NCBI RefSeq assembly: GCF_002904295.1
Contig: NZ_PPHG01000025.1
Coordinates: 248,001 to 312,000 of the forward strand
Direction of reading: 5' to 3'
DNA length: 64,000 nucleotides
Source of the DNA: Amycolatopsis sp. CA-128772
GTDB lineage: Bacteria > Actinomycetota > Actinomycetes > Mycobacteriales > Pseudonocardiaceae
Below the pieces are notes generated by a model that was not told the origin of the DNA, ran no database searches, and saw nothing but the letters and a program-made list of their open reading frames with translations. The position numbers and the translations under genes were made by a program. Below are positions 1 to 8,520 of the stretch, piece after piece (position 1 is the stretch's first letter; each line of letters starts with the position of its first letter).

Positions 1-206
1 ACCACCTCGCCGAGCGGTGTGATCCGGACCGGCTTCGGCCCGCCTGGCCGGTCGAAGACCGGGCCGCCGACGGCCTTCTCGAGCGCGGCGACCTGCTGGC
101 TCACCGACGACTGGGTGTAGCCGAGCCGGGCGGCCGCCTGCCCGAAGGTGCCTTCCTCGGCGATCGCGGCGAGCGTCCTCACGTGACGCAGCTCGAAGTC
201 GGCCAT
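1..206 (-). CDS. LysR-family transcriptional regulator, N-terminal part (cut by window edge)
   Basis: The first 68 residues read as a typical LysR winged helix-turn-helix: a start MADFELRHVR, then LAAIAEEGTFGQAAARLGYTQ, the SSVSQQVAALEKAVGG recognition helix, and the beginning of the wing. The ATG is at 206-204 and the reading frame runs off the left edge, so the effector-binding domain is not visible. It is divergent from the MFS transporter that starts 85 bp away, the classical arrangement in which a LysR protein controls its neighbour and itself. The inducer cannot be deduced. Confidence 0.9.
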   Translation of the reverse strand, partial: MADFELRHVRTLAAIAEEGTFGQAAARLGYTQSSVSQQVAALEKAVGGPVFDRPGGPKPVRITPLGEV

Positions 207-233
207 AGCGCTCGACCATAGCCCCAGCCGATC

Positions 234-283
234 GATTCCATCGGAAATCATCGCTTTTCGTGATGTCCCAGCGGACCTAGCGT
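234..283 (+). promoter_or_regulatory. LysR-type site and probable leaderless promoter of the MFS gene
   Basis: Positions 234-249 form an imperfect dyad (GATTCCA...GGAAATC) compatible with a LysR T-N11-A box, centred about 36 bp upstream of the LysR start. A promoter-like pair TTTTCG (255-260), 17 bp, TAGCGT (278-283) would start transcription only 0-2 bases before the ATG at 291, implying a leaderless transcript; no ribosome-binding site precedes that ATG. Both elements are read by eye. Confidence 0.4.
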
Positions 284-290
284 CAGAGCC

Positions 291-1478
291 ATGACGACTT
301 CGAGCACGATCGCCCGGCCGCACCTCGGGCTGCCCGCTTCGGTCTGGGCCCTGGCGGCCACGCACCTCGTCGGCCGGGCCGGCGGCGTGGTCCGGTCGTT
401 CCTGGTGCTGTACCTGACCCAGGCACAGCACCTCTCGCCGTCGACCGCGGGCGCGGTGGTCGCGGCGGTCGGCGCCGGGGACATCGGCTCCCAGCTGCTC
501 GGCGGCTGGCTGGGCGACCGGATCGGCCGGCGCAACACCATGCTGGCCGGGTTTCTCGGGGCTGCCGCGGCCCTGACCGCGCTCGGCTCGGCGGACACGC
601 TGCCCGGGATCTGGGTGGCCGCCGCCGCGGCCGGCCTGACGATGGAACTGTTCCGCCCGGCCGGGTCGGCCGCGGTGGCCGATCTGCCGCCGGAGCACCG
701 GATCCGCGCGTTCGGCTTGCTGTACTGGGCGGCCAACCTCGGCTTCTCGGTCGCCGCGGTGACGGCCGGCGTCCTGGCCGCGCACGGGTACGGCCTCCTG
801 TTCTGGATCAACGTGGTGGCGTCGCTGGCGGCCGCGCTGATCGTCTGGCGCCGGGTTCCGGAAACCCGTCCGGCGGGACCGGCGCGGACGCGGCGGGCCC
901 TGCTGCCCGTCGTGCTGCGGGACCGGTTGACGCTCGCGCTGCTGGCGCTCCACGTCGGCTACTTCACGCTGTTCCTGCAGACGTTCACGACGTTGCCACT
1001 GCTGATGACGGCCGGCGGGTTCGGCACCGCGACGTACGGCGCGGTGCTCGCGCTGAACGGGATCGCCGTCGTGGCCCTCCAGCCGGTGGCCGTGCGGCTG
1101 CTCGCCGGCCGGGACGGCAGCACGGTGTCGGCCGTCTCGATGCTGCTGGTCGGGCTCGGCGCGGGACTCGGCGCCGTGAGCCACGGCCCCGCCGGCTTCG
1201 CGGGTTCGGTCCTGGTCTGGACGCTGGGCCAGATCGGGATCGCCGTCCGCTTCGGCGACACCTTCACCGGCCTCGCCCCGGCCGAGCTGCGCGGCGGCTA
1301 CCTGGGGCTGGCTTCGGCGACCTGGAGCGCCGGCGCGGTGCTCGGGCCGCTGGCCGGGACCGCCCTGCTCGATCTCGCCGGCGCGACCGTCCTCGGTTCG
1401 GTGTGCGCAGGGGGCGGGACCGCCCTGTTCGCCCTCCAGCGGGCGCTCGGCCCGGCCGTGCGCCGCCGCACCCGATGA
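291..1478 (+). CDS. MFS transporter (drug/metabolite exporter type)
   Basis: 395 residues with about 12 hydrophobic segments, the usual length for a major facilitator protein. The conserved loop between segments 2 and 3 is visible as GWLGDRIGRRNTM (G-x3-D-R-x-G-R-R signature). This is an inner-membrane secondary transporter, most similar in style to DHA1-type proton-driven exporters; the substrate is not evident. It is divergent from the LysR gene and followed 27 bp later by an alpha/beta hydrolase on the same strand, possibly one transcript. Confidence 0.88.
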   Translation: MTTSSTIARPHLGLPASVWALAATHLVGRAGGVVRSFLVLYLTQAQHLSPSTAGAVVAAVGAGDIGSQLLGGWLGDRIGRRNTMLAGFLGAAAALTALGSADTLPGIWVAAAAAGLTMELFRPAGSAAVADLPPEHRIRAFGLLYWAANLGFSVAAVTAGVLAAHGYGLLFWINVVASLAAALIVWRRVPETRPAGPARTRRALLPVVLRDRLTLALLALHVGYFTLFLQTFTTLPLLMTAGGFGTATYGAVLALNGIAVVALQPVAVRLLAGRDGSTVSAVSMLLVGLGAGLGAVSHGPAGFAGSVLVWTLGQIGIAVRFGDTFTGLAPAELRGGYLGLASATWSAGAVLGPLAGTALLDLAGATVLGSVCAGGGTALFALQRALGPAVRRRTR

Positions 1479-1505
1479 CCCTCTCCGCAAAGGAAGGCAC
1501 CGCCC

Positions 1506-2189
1506 ATGAGTACGTACGTGTTGATCCACGGTGCCGGCGACGCCGGCTGGTCCTGGCACCTGGTCGCCGCCGAGCTCCGCAGCCGCGGACACGACGTGGT
1601 GGCGCCGGACCTGCCCGCCGGCGACGATTCGGCCACCCTCACCGACTACGCCGACGCCGTGGTCGAAGCCGCCGGCCACCGGCCGGACCCGGTCGTCGTC
1701 GGCCACTCGTTCGGCGGATTCACCGCACCGCTGGTCGCCGACCGGCTCTCGGCCGGGCTGCTGGTCCTGGTGGCCGCCATGATCCCGGCCCCCGGCGAAT
1801 CCCCGGACGACTGGGGCCGCCGCACCGGGTGCGGCGACGCCGTGCGGGCGCAGGCGGCGCGCGACGGCGGGCGCACCGGCCACGCCGACCCGTACGTCGG
1901 CTTCTACCACGACGTGCCGCGCGCCCTCGCCGAAGAAGCACTGGGCAAGGAGCGCGCCCACCCGTCACCCGCCGCGATGGCCCAGCCGTGGCCGCTCGAC
2001 GCGTGGCCGGACGTCCCCACCCGGTTCGTGCTGGGCACCGAGGATCGCTGCTTCCCGCCGGAGTTCCTCCGCCGGCTGGCCGCCGAACGGCTCGGGCTCG
2101 TCGCGGACGAGATCGCCGCCGGCCACTGCGTCGCGCTCAGCCGCCCCGCGGAGCTGGCCGATCTCCTCGAGCGCTACCGGGCAGGCTAG
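1506..2189 (+). CDS. alpha/beta hydrolase (esterase-like)
   Basis: 227 residues with a complete small alpha/beta-hydrolase fold. The oxyanion segment is LIHGAGDAGWSW near residue 6, the nucleophile elbow is GHSFGG with Ser68, and the C-terminal histidine sits in AAGHCVALSRPAEL. No signal peptide, so probably cytoplasmic. This matches the EstC/salicylate-esterase-like group of short hydrolases, which act on small esters. A ribosome-binding site (AAGGAAGG) lies about 10 bp before the ATG. The gene follows the MFS gene and precedes the HNH-like gene by 9 bp. Confidence 0.85.
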   Translation: MSTYVLIHGAGDAGWSWHLVAAELRSRGHDVVAPDLPAGDDSATLTDYADAVVEAAGHRPDPVVVGHSFGGFTAPLVADRLSAGLLVLVAAMIPAPGESPDDWGRRTGCGDAVRAQAARDGGRTGHADPYVGFYHDVPRALAEEALGKERAHPSPAAMAQPWPLDAWPDVPTRFVLGTEDRCFPPEFLRRLAAERLGLVADEIAAGHCVALSRPAELADLLERYRAG

Positions 2190-2198
2190 GTTGCCCGG

Positions 2199-2639
2199 AT
2201 GAGTCTCCTCGATGACGTGGCCGAACGCGACGGCTGGCGGTGCTGGGTGTGCGACGAACCGGTCGACCCCGGGATGTCGGTGAACGACCCGCGCGGCCCC
2301 AGCGTCGACAGCCGGACGGCGGACCGGAAGGCCAAGGTCGCCGAGCGGCTCGCGCACCGCGGGTGCAACACCCGCAAGGGCGCGGTCAAGGTGGTCATCC
2401 CCTGGCCGGACCGGCTGCACGTCGGCGAACCGGCGCCGCTGATCACCGTGGCCGGCCGGCTGGAGCGCAAGGGCGGCCGCGAGATGGTGGCCCGGTGCCC
2501 GACCGAGCGGGACGCCCGGGAAGCGGCGGACTGGCTGGTGGACCGGTTCTCCCGGCTGGTGCCCGGGCTGCCCGTCACCGCCGACGTCCAGGCGGGCGGC
2601 GGGCAGTTCCTCGTCGTCCTGGCCACCGGGCGCCGCTGA
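2199..2639 (+). CDS. HNH-like small protein (degenerate HNH nuclease or zinc-finger protein)
   Basis: 146 residues. The first 65 carry the skeleton of an HNH domain: RDGWRCWVCDEPVDP gives the first CxxC zinc knuckle, and LAHRGCNTRKG matches the conserved H-x2-C-N-x2-K-G end of the fold. In ordinary HNH nucleases the catalytic DH (or EH) pair lies between these; here that position reads SVDSRTAD without a clear histidine, so catalysis is doubtful. The C-terminal half is a small alpha/beta region with no motif I recognise. It starts 9 bp after the hydrolase stop, so it is likely cotranscribed with it. Confidence 0.7.
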   Translation: MSLLDDVAERDGWRCWVCDEPVDPGMSVNDPRGPSVDSRTADRKAKVAERLAHRGCNTRKGAVKVVIPWPDRLHVGEPAPLITVAGRLERKGGREMVARCPTERDAREAADWLVDRFSRLVPGLPVTADVQAGGGQFLVVLATGRR

Positions 2640-2675
2640 AGGGTTCCGGTGGACCGTGGCCGCCGCCGCGTGGTA

Positions 2676-2697
2676 GAAGTAGAACGTGTTTCACTTC
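2676..2697. promoter_or_regulatory. KstR-like operator in front of the acyl-CoA ligase gene
   Basis: A 22-bp imperfect dyad with outer arms GAAGT/ACTTC. Its core, TAGAACGTGTTTCA at 2680-2693, fits the published KstR consensus TnnAACnnGTTnnA exactly. KstR is the TetR repressor of sterol and cholesterol catabolism in mycobacteria and relatives. The site lies 28 bp upstream of the ligase ATG, where it would overlap the promoter. No KstR gene is in the window; a similar box occurs at 8497-8510. Confidence 0.5.
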
Positions 2698-2724
2698 TGA
2701 CCACCGGTGCCGGGAGGTGCGCGG

Positions 2725-4290
2725 ATGAGCGTCCCGACGGTGACCGGCCTGCTGCTGGCCCGCGCCGGCGACGAGCGGCCGGGCCTGCGGTTCGAGGACG
2801 AGACGTGGTCGTGGGCCGAGCACGTCCGCGCGTCGGCGCGGCAGGCGGCCGGCCTGCGGGAAGTGTTGCGCCGGGACGAACCGCCGCACGTCGGCGTGCT
2901 TTCGGACAACGTCCCGGCGTTCTCGATCCTCCTCGGCGCCTGCGCGTTCGCCGGGGCGGTGCTGGTCGGGCTCAACCCGACCCGGCGCGGGGAAGCGCTT
3001 GCCCGTGACGTCCGGCTCGCCGACTGCCAGGTCGTGCTGACCGAGCCGAAGTACCGGCCGCTGCTGGCCGGACTGGACCTCGGCGGGATCGAGGTGCGGG
3101 ACCTGGGTTCGTGGCCGGCGGCAAAGGACCCGATCGACCCCGTCCCGGCGTCGGCGGACGACCTGCTCATGCTCATCTTCACCTCCGGCACCAGCGGTGA
3201 CCCGAAGGCCGTGCGCTGCACGCACGGCAAGATCGCGTTCCCCGGCGCGATGCTCGCCCAGCGCTTCGGTCTGTCCACATCGGACACGGTGTACGTGACG
3301 ATGCCGATGTTCCACTCCAACGCCATCATGGCCGGCTGGGCGGTCGGGCTCGCGGCGGGCGCGACCATCGCCCTGCGCCGCCGGTTCTCCGCGTCCGGCT
3401 TCCTGCCCGACGTGCGCCGGTTCGGCGCGACCTATGCCGGCTACGTGGGCAAACCACTGTCCTATGTGGTCGCCACCCCGCCGCGTCCGGACGACGCCGA
3501 CAACCCCTTGCGGCTCGTCTACGGGAACGAAGGCGCGAGCGCGGACCTGAGCGCGTTCGAGAAGCGCTTCGGCTGCAAGGTCATCGACGCGTTCGGCTCG
3601 ACCGAGGGCGGGGTGGGGTTCGCCCGCACCGACGACACACCGCCGGGCTCCCTCGGCCGGCCGGCCGGGGACGTGGCCATCCTGCACCCGCACACGGGCC
3701 GCCCGTGCCCGCCGGCCGAATTCACCCCCGACGGCCGCCTGGCCAACGCCGGGGAGGCCGTCGGCGAGCTGGTCAACACGGCGGGCGCCGGCTGGTTCGC
3801 CGGCTACTACCGCGACCCGGAAGCCGACGCAGAGCGCCTCCGCAACGGCCGGTTCCACACCGGCGACCTCGCCTACGCCGACGCGGCCGGTTTCTGCTAC
3901 TTCGCCGGCCGGCTCGGCGACTGGCTCCGCGTCGACGGCGAGAACCTCGGAACGGCCCCGATCGAGCGCATCCTCCTGCGCCACCCGGCCATCACGGAGG
4001 CCGCCGTCTACGCGGTCCCCGACCCGGTGACGGGCGACCAGGTGATGGCCGCCATCGTCACGGCAGGGCCCGTGGACCCCACCGACTTCGGCCGCTTCCT
4101 GGCCGGCCAGGCCGATCTGGGGCCCAAGCAGGTACCCCGGTACATCCGCACGGTCGCCGAGCTGCCACGGACGTCGACGTTCAAGGTGGTCAAGCGGCAG
4201 CTGTCCGCCGAGGGTCTGGACGGCCCTGGCGTCCTGTGGGAACGCATCGGACGGGACGTCGTCTACAAGGCTGTCAAGCCCCGGCCTTGA
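2725..4290 (+). CDS. long-chain fatty-acid/steroid-acid CoA ligase (ANL superfamily, FadD-like)
   Basis: 521 residues of an AMP-forming acyl-CoA synthetase. Visible core motifs in order: the P-loop-like LIFTSGTSGDPKAVRCTHG, the DAFGSTEGGVGF adenine-binding motif, the hinge YRDPEADAERLRNGRFHTGDLAY, DWLRVDGENL, and the C-terminal catalytic lysine in TSTFKVVKRQL. It activates a carboxylic acid through an acyl-adenylate to an acyl-CoA. The ATG at 2725 is chosen because GGGAGG lies 5 bp upstream; an in-frame GTG six codons earlier lacks a site. The KstR-like box upstream suggests a sterol or fatty-acid side-chain substrate, but that is inference. Confidence 0.9.
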   Translation: MSVPTVTGLLLARAGDERPGLRFEDETWSWAEHVRASARQAAGLREVLRRDEPPHVGVLSDNVPAFSILLGACAFAGAVLVGLNPTRRGEALARDVRLADCQVVLTEPKYRPLLAGLDLGGIEVRDLGSWPAAKDPIDPVPASADDLLMLIFTSGTSGDPKAVRCTHGKIAFPGAMLAQRFGLSTSDTVYVTMPMFHSNAIMAGWAVGLAAGATIALRRRFSASGFLPDVRRFGATYAGYVGKPLSYVVATPPRPDDADNPLRLVYGNEGASADLSAFEKRFGCKVIDAFGSTEGGVGFARTDDTPPGSLGRPAGDVAILHPHTGRPCPPAEFTPDGRLANAGEAVGELVNTAGAGWFAGYYRDPEADAERLRNGRFHTGDLAYADAAGFCYFAGRLGDWLRVDGENLGTAPIERILLRHPAITEAAVYAVPDPVTGDQVMAAIVTAGPVDPTDFGRFLAGQADLGPKQVPRYIRTVAELPRTSTFKVVKRQLSAEGLDGPGVLWERIGRDVVYKAVKPRP

Positions 4291-4293
4291 CAG
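4271..4293 (+). terminator. hairpin across the stop codon of the acyl-CoA ligase gene
   Basis: CTGTCAAG (4271-4278) and CTTGACAG (4286-4293) form a perfect 8-bp stem with a 7-base loop. The TGA stop lies inside the right arm. No U-tract follows, as is common in high-GC actinomycetes. It could equally be a processing or stability element. Confidence 0.4.
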
Positions 4294-4398
4294 GCTGCCC
4301 GCTCGCCTGCGCATGAGCCCGTCACAGGCCGTGCCGATGCACGGTCATCCGCAAAGCCATCCGAACAGCCCATATCCCTTGGAACACAACAAACCTCG

Positions 4399-4422
4399 GA
4401 CATCCGTCACCTGACGGATGTC
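4399..4422. promoter_or_regulatory. perfect 10-bp inverted repeat upstream of the CynX-like transporter
   Basis: GACATCCGTC (4399-4408) and GACGGATGTC (4413-4422) are separated by four bases. This is either an operator for a dimeric repressor or a leader hairpin; its centre is 84 bp before the ATG at 4494. The two arms are exact. The rest of 4294-4493 shows no gene. Confidence 0.5.
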
Positions 4423-4493
4423 TACCTCCCGGCGCTCCGAGAAGCATTGCTCTACGGAGTTCGACGCTCCGGCCTCGACGACGAGGAGGAGCG

Positions 4494-5639
4494 ATGTCGC
4501 GTGCTACCACCACCGTCTCCACGCTGGTGATCTTCGTTCTCGCCATCAACCTGCGGCCGGCCGTCACCAGCCTGGGTGCCGCCCTGCCCGACATGTCCGT
4601 CGCCGGGAGCCTGGTCGGCGCCGTGCTCGTTGCGTTGCCGCTGTGGGCGATCGGGCTCGGCGGGTGGGCGACGCCGTTCCTGTGCCGCTGGGTGGGGCCG
4701 CACCGGACCGTCACCGTCGCCCTTCTCGGGCTCGTGTTGTCGCTGGCCGGGCGGGTGCTCGGCGGCCCGGTGGAACTCCTGGTCGGGACCGCGCTCGCGT
4801 GCCTGGCCATCGCCGTGCTCGGGACCATGCTGCCGCTGCTGGCGCAGGGTTCCGCCGCCTTCACCTTCGGGCTCGGGTTCGGCAGCACGGCCGGTGCGCT
4901 GGTCACGCCCACCGCCGTCATGTCGTCGTCGTGGCGGGTCGCGCTCGGTGTCTGGGCGACCGCCGCGCTGGTGGCCCAGCAGGTGTGGCAGCGCACCCCC
5001 GGCGAGTTCGGGTCGCCGCGGGCCGCCTCCGGGGCCGCGCCCGCCGCCGCCTTGACCCTCCACTTCGGACTCATCTCGACCGTGACGTTCCTGGTCATGG
5101 GCTGGCTGCCCGGCATCCTGCGTGACGCCGGTGTCCCGCCGACGACCGCGGGCGCGTGCCTCGCGCTGTCGATGGCCATGGGGCTGCCCATGATGTGGCT
5201 GGTCCCGGGCTGGACCCGCCGCTGGCGCAACCAGACCCTGCTCGTCGTCACCCTGGCCACGCCCAACGTCATCGGCGTGACCGGCCTGCTCCTCGCCCCC
5301 GCGGCCGCGCCCTGGCTGTGGGCCATCGCCACCGGCACCGGCATGGGCGCGCTCGCGTTCGTCCTGACGACCGTTTCGCTGCGCAGCAAGGACAGCTCCC
5401 TCTCGCTGTCCGCCGTCGTCCAGGGCGTGGGGTACCTCATCGCCGGCTTCGGCGTGCTCGCCTGCGGCTGGCTGCACACGAGCACCGGCACCTGGCGGAC
5501 CCCGTTGCTGCTGGTCCTGGCGGTGCTGCTCGGCCAGATGCTCAGCGGGCACCTGGCGGTTTCGCGCCGGGCGACGCCACCACTCTCCCCAGCACTCGTC
5601 GTGCGCCGTCAAGGGGACGCGCCGGAGGTCGGGGTGTGA
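4494..5639 (+). CDS. MFS transporter, CynX/NimT (cyanate permease-like) family
   Basis: 381 residues, almost entirely hydrophobic, with about 12 membrane segments. The opening FVLAINLRPAVTSLGAALP (N-L-R-P between helix 1 and the first loop) is characteristic of the CynX/NimT branch of the major facilitator superfamily, members of which move cyanate, 2-nitroimidazole or similar small anions and drugs. The start is supported by AGGAGGAGCG just before the ATG. It is convergent with the LAL regulator; their stop codons lie in one small hairpin. Confidence 0.85.
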   Translation: MSRATTTVSTLVIFVLAINLRPAVTSLGAALPDMSVAGSLVGAVLVALPLWAIGLGGWATPFLCRWVGPHRTVTVALLGLVLSLAGRVLGGPVELLVGTALACLAIAVLGTMLPLLAQGSAAFTFGLGFGSTAGALVTPTAVMSSSWRVALGVWATAALVAQQVWQRTPGEFGSPRAASGAAPAAALTLHFGLISTVTFLVMGWLPGILRDAGVPPTTAGACLALSMAMGLPMMWLVPGWTRRWRNQTLLVVTLATPNVIGVTGLLLAPAAAPWLWAIATGTGMGALAFVLTTVSLRSKDSSLSLSAVVQGVGYLIAGFGVLACGWLHTSTGTWRTPLLLVLAVLLGQMLSGHLAVSRRATPPLSPALVVRRQGDAPEVGV

Positions 5640-5651
5640 GCCCCGGGCTCA
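5637..5651. terminator. short palindrome holding both convergent stop codons
   Basis: TGAGCC (5637-5642) and GGCTCA (5646-5651) pair around a 3-base loop. The TGA of the transporter and the reverse-strand TGA of the LAL regulator are the two ends of this palindrome. It may act as a weak bidirectional terminator. Confidence 0.35.
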
Positions 5652-8480
5652 GCCCAACGCCGACTGGTGGCGGGCCGCCTCCCGGGCGATGTCGATGCGC
5701 GAGTGCACCTCGAGCTTGGTGAGGATGTGCGACACGTGCGTGCCGACCGTGCGCGGGGACAGGTAGAGGCGGCCCGCGATCTGCGGGTTCGACAGGCCTT
5801 CCACGACGAGCGCGGCGATCCGGCTTTCGGTCGGGGTCAGGCTTTCCCAGCCCCGGGTGGCCTTCCGGTGCTTCACCGTCGGGCCACGCCGGATGCCGAA
5901 CGAGCGGAACAGCGCGCGCAGCCGCGCCACGTCCCACTGCGCGTCCAGCGTCGAGTAGATGTCGATGGCGTGGGTGAAGGCGGCCCGCGCCGAACCGCGG
6001 TCTTCGGCCCGGGCTTCGGCGAAGGCGACGGCGGCCGCTTCCAGGGCCTTGGCCCGCGAGAGCGGCCGGCCCGCGTCGCGGTAGCCGTCGGCGGCCCGCA
6101 ACAGCATCGTGCCGTCCCCTTCGAGCAACCCGCGGCAGTACAGGACCAGCGCGCGGCGGTGCGGCACGGCGGACTCGGCGCCGATCGCCCCCACCCGGGC
6201 CTCGATCTTCGCCGCCGCCCGCTCGTCGCCGATCGCCGCGGCCAGCCGGGCGGCGTCGCCCAGCAGGTCCTCCCCCGTGTCTTCGCCGGCCGGCACCGCG
6301 GTCAGCACGGCGAGCGCCCGCTCCGGCGCGCCGGCGTGCTCGAACGCGAAGCTGCGGGCCCGGACCAGGGGTTCCACCACCTCGTCGCCGATGTGCTCGG
6401 CGTACAGCGCCGCGGCGTCGAGGTGGCGCCGGGCCGCGGCCGTCTCCCCGCGGTGGAAGTGGATGATCGCGGCGACGCCGTGGTCGCAGCACGCCACGGC
6501 CGGGTCCTTGCGGTCGTCCGGGACGACGTCCGCCTCGGCCAGCGCGTCGTCCCACCGGCCGGCGGCCAGCAGCAGCTGCCCGAGCGCGCTCTGGGCCTGG
6601 GCCAGCCGGGCCACGCTGCCGGTGCGGTCGGCCAGTTCCCGCGCCTGGCCGGCGGCGGCGAGCGCGTCGGGGTACCGGTCGAGCGCGCCGAAGGTGACCG
6701 ACTGGTTGATGCGCAGCTGCAGCGTCAGGTCGATCAGCGCGGGGTCGCCGCGGACGATGGCCATCGCGCGGTCGAACAGCGGCAGGGCTTCGGTCCACTC
6801 CCCGCGTGACATCGCGACCAGGCTCAGCACGTGCAGCGCCCACCCGGTCGCCCAGCGGTCTTCGGCCGGGCCGAGTTCTTCCAGCGCTTCGGTCGCGACC
6901 CGGTGGGCGTTGGCCATCTCGCCGACGTAGCGGTGCGTGCGGGCGATCAGCACCAGCAACCGGGCCCGGTGCCGGGCCTGCAGGCTGGGCCGGGTCAAGG
7001 CGTGTTCGAGCTCGGCGAGGTATTCGGCGGCCCGGCCGGTCCGCCCGCGGCACTGGACGACCGTCGTGTGCAGGTCCACGCGCACGTCGGCGTCGCGGAC
7101 GCGATCCAGTGCGCGGCAGGCGATCCGTTCGGCCTGGGCGACGTTGCCCAGCTGGTAGTAGGCGTCGGCCAGCCGGCAGGCCAACGCACCGGTCACGGCG
7201 TCGTCGAGCGGGGTGTCCCGCACCGCCCGGCGCAGCAGCGCGACGGCGACGACCGGCGCCTGGCCGATCAGCGGCATCGCCGACTCCAGCAGCCACTGCA
7301 CGGCCCACGCGGGCACCGGCACCCGGCTGTCCGTTGTGGACACCATGGGCAGCAGGTGCCGGGCCACCCGCTCGACCGGGGCCTTCGCCTCGGCCAGTGC
7401 CCAGGCCGCGTCCTGGTGCCAGGCGATCCGGACGCCCGTCGGCATCTCGTCGTACAACGCCTCGCGGATCAGCGGGTGCCGGAACTGCAGGTCGTCGCCC
7501 GCCGCCACCAGCACGCCGGCGGCGCGCGCCTCGTCGAGGGCGGGCAGCAGGCCGGCGAGCGGGGAGTTCGTCACCGTCACCAGGTCCGCGACCGAGAAGC
7601 CGACGCCCAGCAGCGCCGCGGCCCGCAGCACGCCCAGCGCCGGCTCCGAAAGGAAGCCCAGCCGGTCCGCGATCGCCTCCGGCAGCGAGTCCGGCGTGGC
7701 CGCGCCGGTCAGCTCCACGATGCCTGCGGTGTCGACGGCCAGGCGCGAGCTGCGGGCCAGCGCGTCGACCAGTTCGGTGAGGTACAACGGGTTCCCGGCC
7801 GCGCCGTCGGCCAGCCGCGCCAGGTCGGCGCCCGGTTTGCCGCCGGCCAGGGCGGCCACCAGCTCGAGCACCGCCGGTTCGGCCAGCCTGCTCAGCCGCA
7901 GCCGCTCGCCCGGCCCGACGATCCGGAACAGCGAACGCAGGTCGTCGCGGCGCGGCACCGGCCGCAGCACGCCGACGAGCAGCAGCGGGAGCTGCCGGAC
8001 CGAGCGGGCGAGCCGGCTCCACACCGCCACCGTCGTGCGGTCGGCCCACTGCAGTTCGTCGACGACCAGCACGGCCGGCCCGTCCTGGCAGAGCTCGTCC
8101 ACCAGCGCGATCAGCTGTTCGGCGGCCGCGGCGGCGAGGTCGGCGCCCTTGCCCGCGACGGCGCCGCCGCCCAGCAGCTCGGAAATGGCGTCACGGCGGG
8201 GATCCCGCGTGACCGGCGTGATTTCCAGCGCGTCCAGCAGCGGCAGCAGCGGCAGCGCCTGCCCGAGTTCGTCGCCGGCGCCCCAGAACACCTGGCAGCC
8301 CGCGTCGGTGGCGGCCGCGCAGGCGGCCCGGACCAGCGCCGACTTGCCGATCCCGGGTTCGCCGTCGACCAGCACGGCACGCCCCCGGCCTGCGGCGACG
8401 TCACGGATCCAGGCGACCAGCCGGGACAGTTCGCCGTCCCGGCCGACCAGCAGCTCTGTACCGTCCGTAAGCGGTCGCAC
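5649..8480 (-). CDS. LAL-type LuxR regulator (AAA ATPase plus C-terminal LuxR HTH)
   Basis: 943 residues. An N-terminal STAND-like ATPase carries Walker A GEPGIGKS (residues 40-47) and Walker B AVLVVDELQWAD. A long alpha-helical TPR-like middle follows, and the last 65 residues are a LuxR/GerE DNA-binding domain (LTPTESRIAALVVEGLSNPQ, then IAGRLYLSPRTVGTHVSHIL). This is the Large ATP-binding LuxR (MalT-like) family, whose members activate catabolic or secondary-metabolite genes on ligand and ATP binding. The start is a GTG at 8480; a KstR-like box lies 16 bp upstream. Its target is unknown; the CynX-like transporter is convergent with it. Confidence 0.9.
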   Translation of the reverse strand: MRPLTDGTELLVGRDGELSRLVAWIRDVAAGRGRAVLVDGEPGIGKSALVRAACAAATDAGCQVFWGAGDELGQALPLLPLLDALEITPVTRDPRRDAISELLGGGAVAGKGADLAAAAAEQLIALVDELCQDGPAVLVVDELQWADRTTVAVWSRLARSVRQLPLLLVGVLRPVPRRDDLRSLFRIVGPGERLRLSRLAEPAVLELVAALAGGKPGADLARLADGAAGNPLYLTELVDALARSSRLAVDTAGIVELTGAATPDSLPEAIADRLGFLSEPALGVLRAAALLGVGFSVADLVTVTNSPLAGLLPALDEARAAGVLVAAGDDLQFRHPLIREALYDEMPTGVRIAWHQDAAWALAEAKAPVERVARHLLPMVSTTDSRVPVPAWAVQWLLESAMPLIGQAPVVAVALLRRAVRDTPLDDAVTGALACRLADAYYQLGNVAQAERIACRALDRVRDADVRVDLHTTVVQCRGRTGRAAEYLAELEHALTRPSLQARHRARLLVLIARTHRYVGEMANAHRVATEALEELGPAEDRWATGWALHVLSLVAMSRGEWTEALPLFDRAMAIVRGDPALIDLTLQLRINQSVTFGALDRYPDALAAAGQARELADRTGSVARLAQAQSALGQLLLAAGRWDDALAEADVVPDDRKDPAVACCDHGVAAIIHFHRGETAAARRHLDAAALYAEHIGDEVVEPLVRARSFAFEHAGAPERALAVLTAVPAGEDTGEDLLGDAARLAAAIGDERAAAKIEARVGAIGAESAVPHRRALVLYCRGLLEGDGTMLLRAADGYRDAGRPLSRAKALEAAAVAFAEARAEDRGSARAAFTHAIDIYSTLDAQWDVARLRALFRSFGIRRGPTVKHRKATRGWESLTPTESRIAALVVEGLSNPQIAGRLYLSPRTVGTHVSHILTKLEVHSRIDIAREAARHQSALG

Positions 8481-8496
8481 ACGGCGATTTTAGAAG

Positions 8497-8510
8497 TAAA
8501 ACCTGTTCCC
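8497..8510 (-). promoter_or_regulatory. second KstR-like box, upstream of the LAL regulator
   Basis: TAAAACCTGTTCCC matches the KstR consensus TnnAACnnGTTnnA except for the last base. It is preceded by the same TAGAAGTA octamer that precedes the box at 2680-2693 upstream of the acyl-CoA ligase. The shared 8-mer plus the AAC-n2-GTT core suggests the same repressor binds both. Confidence 0.35.
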
Positions 8511-8520
8511 CAACAAGGGG

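Noticed and set aside
2575..4314. 579-residue reverse-strand open frame opposite the acyl-CoA ligase
   Set aside because: Composition is that of an antisense shadow; the forward strand encodes a complete ANL enzyme with all motifs.
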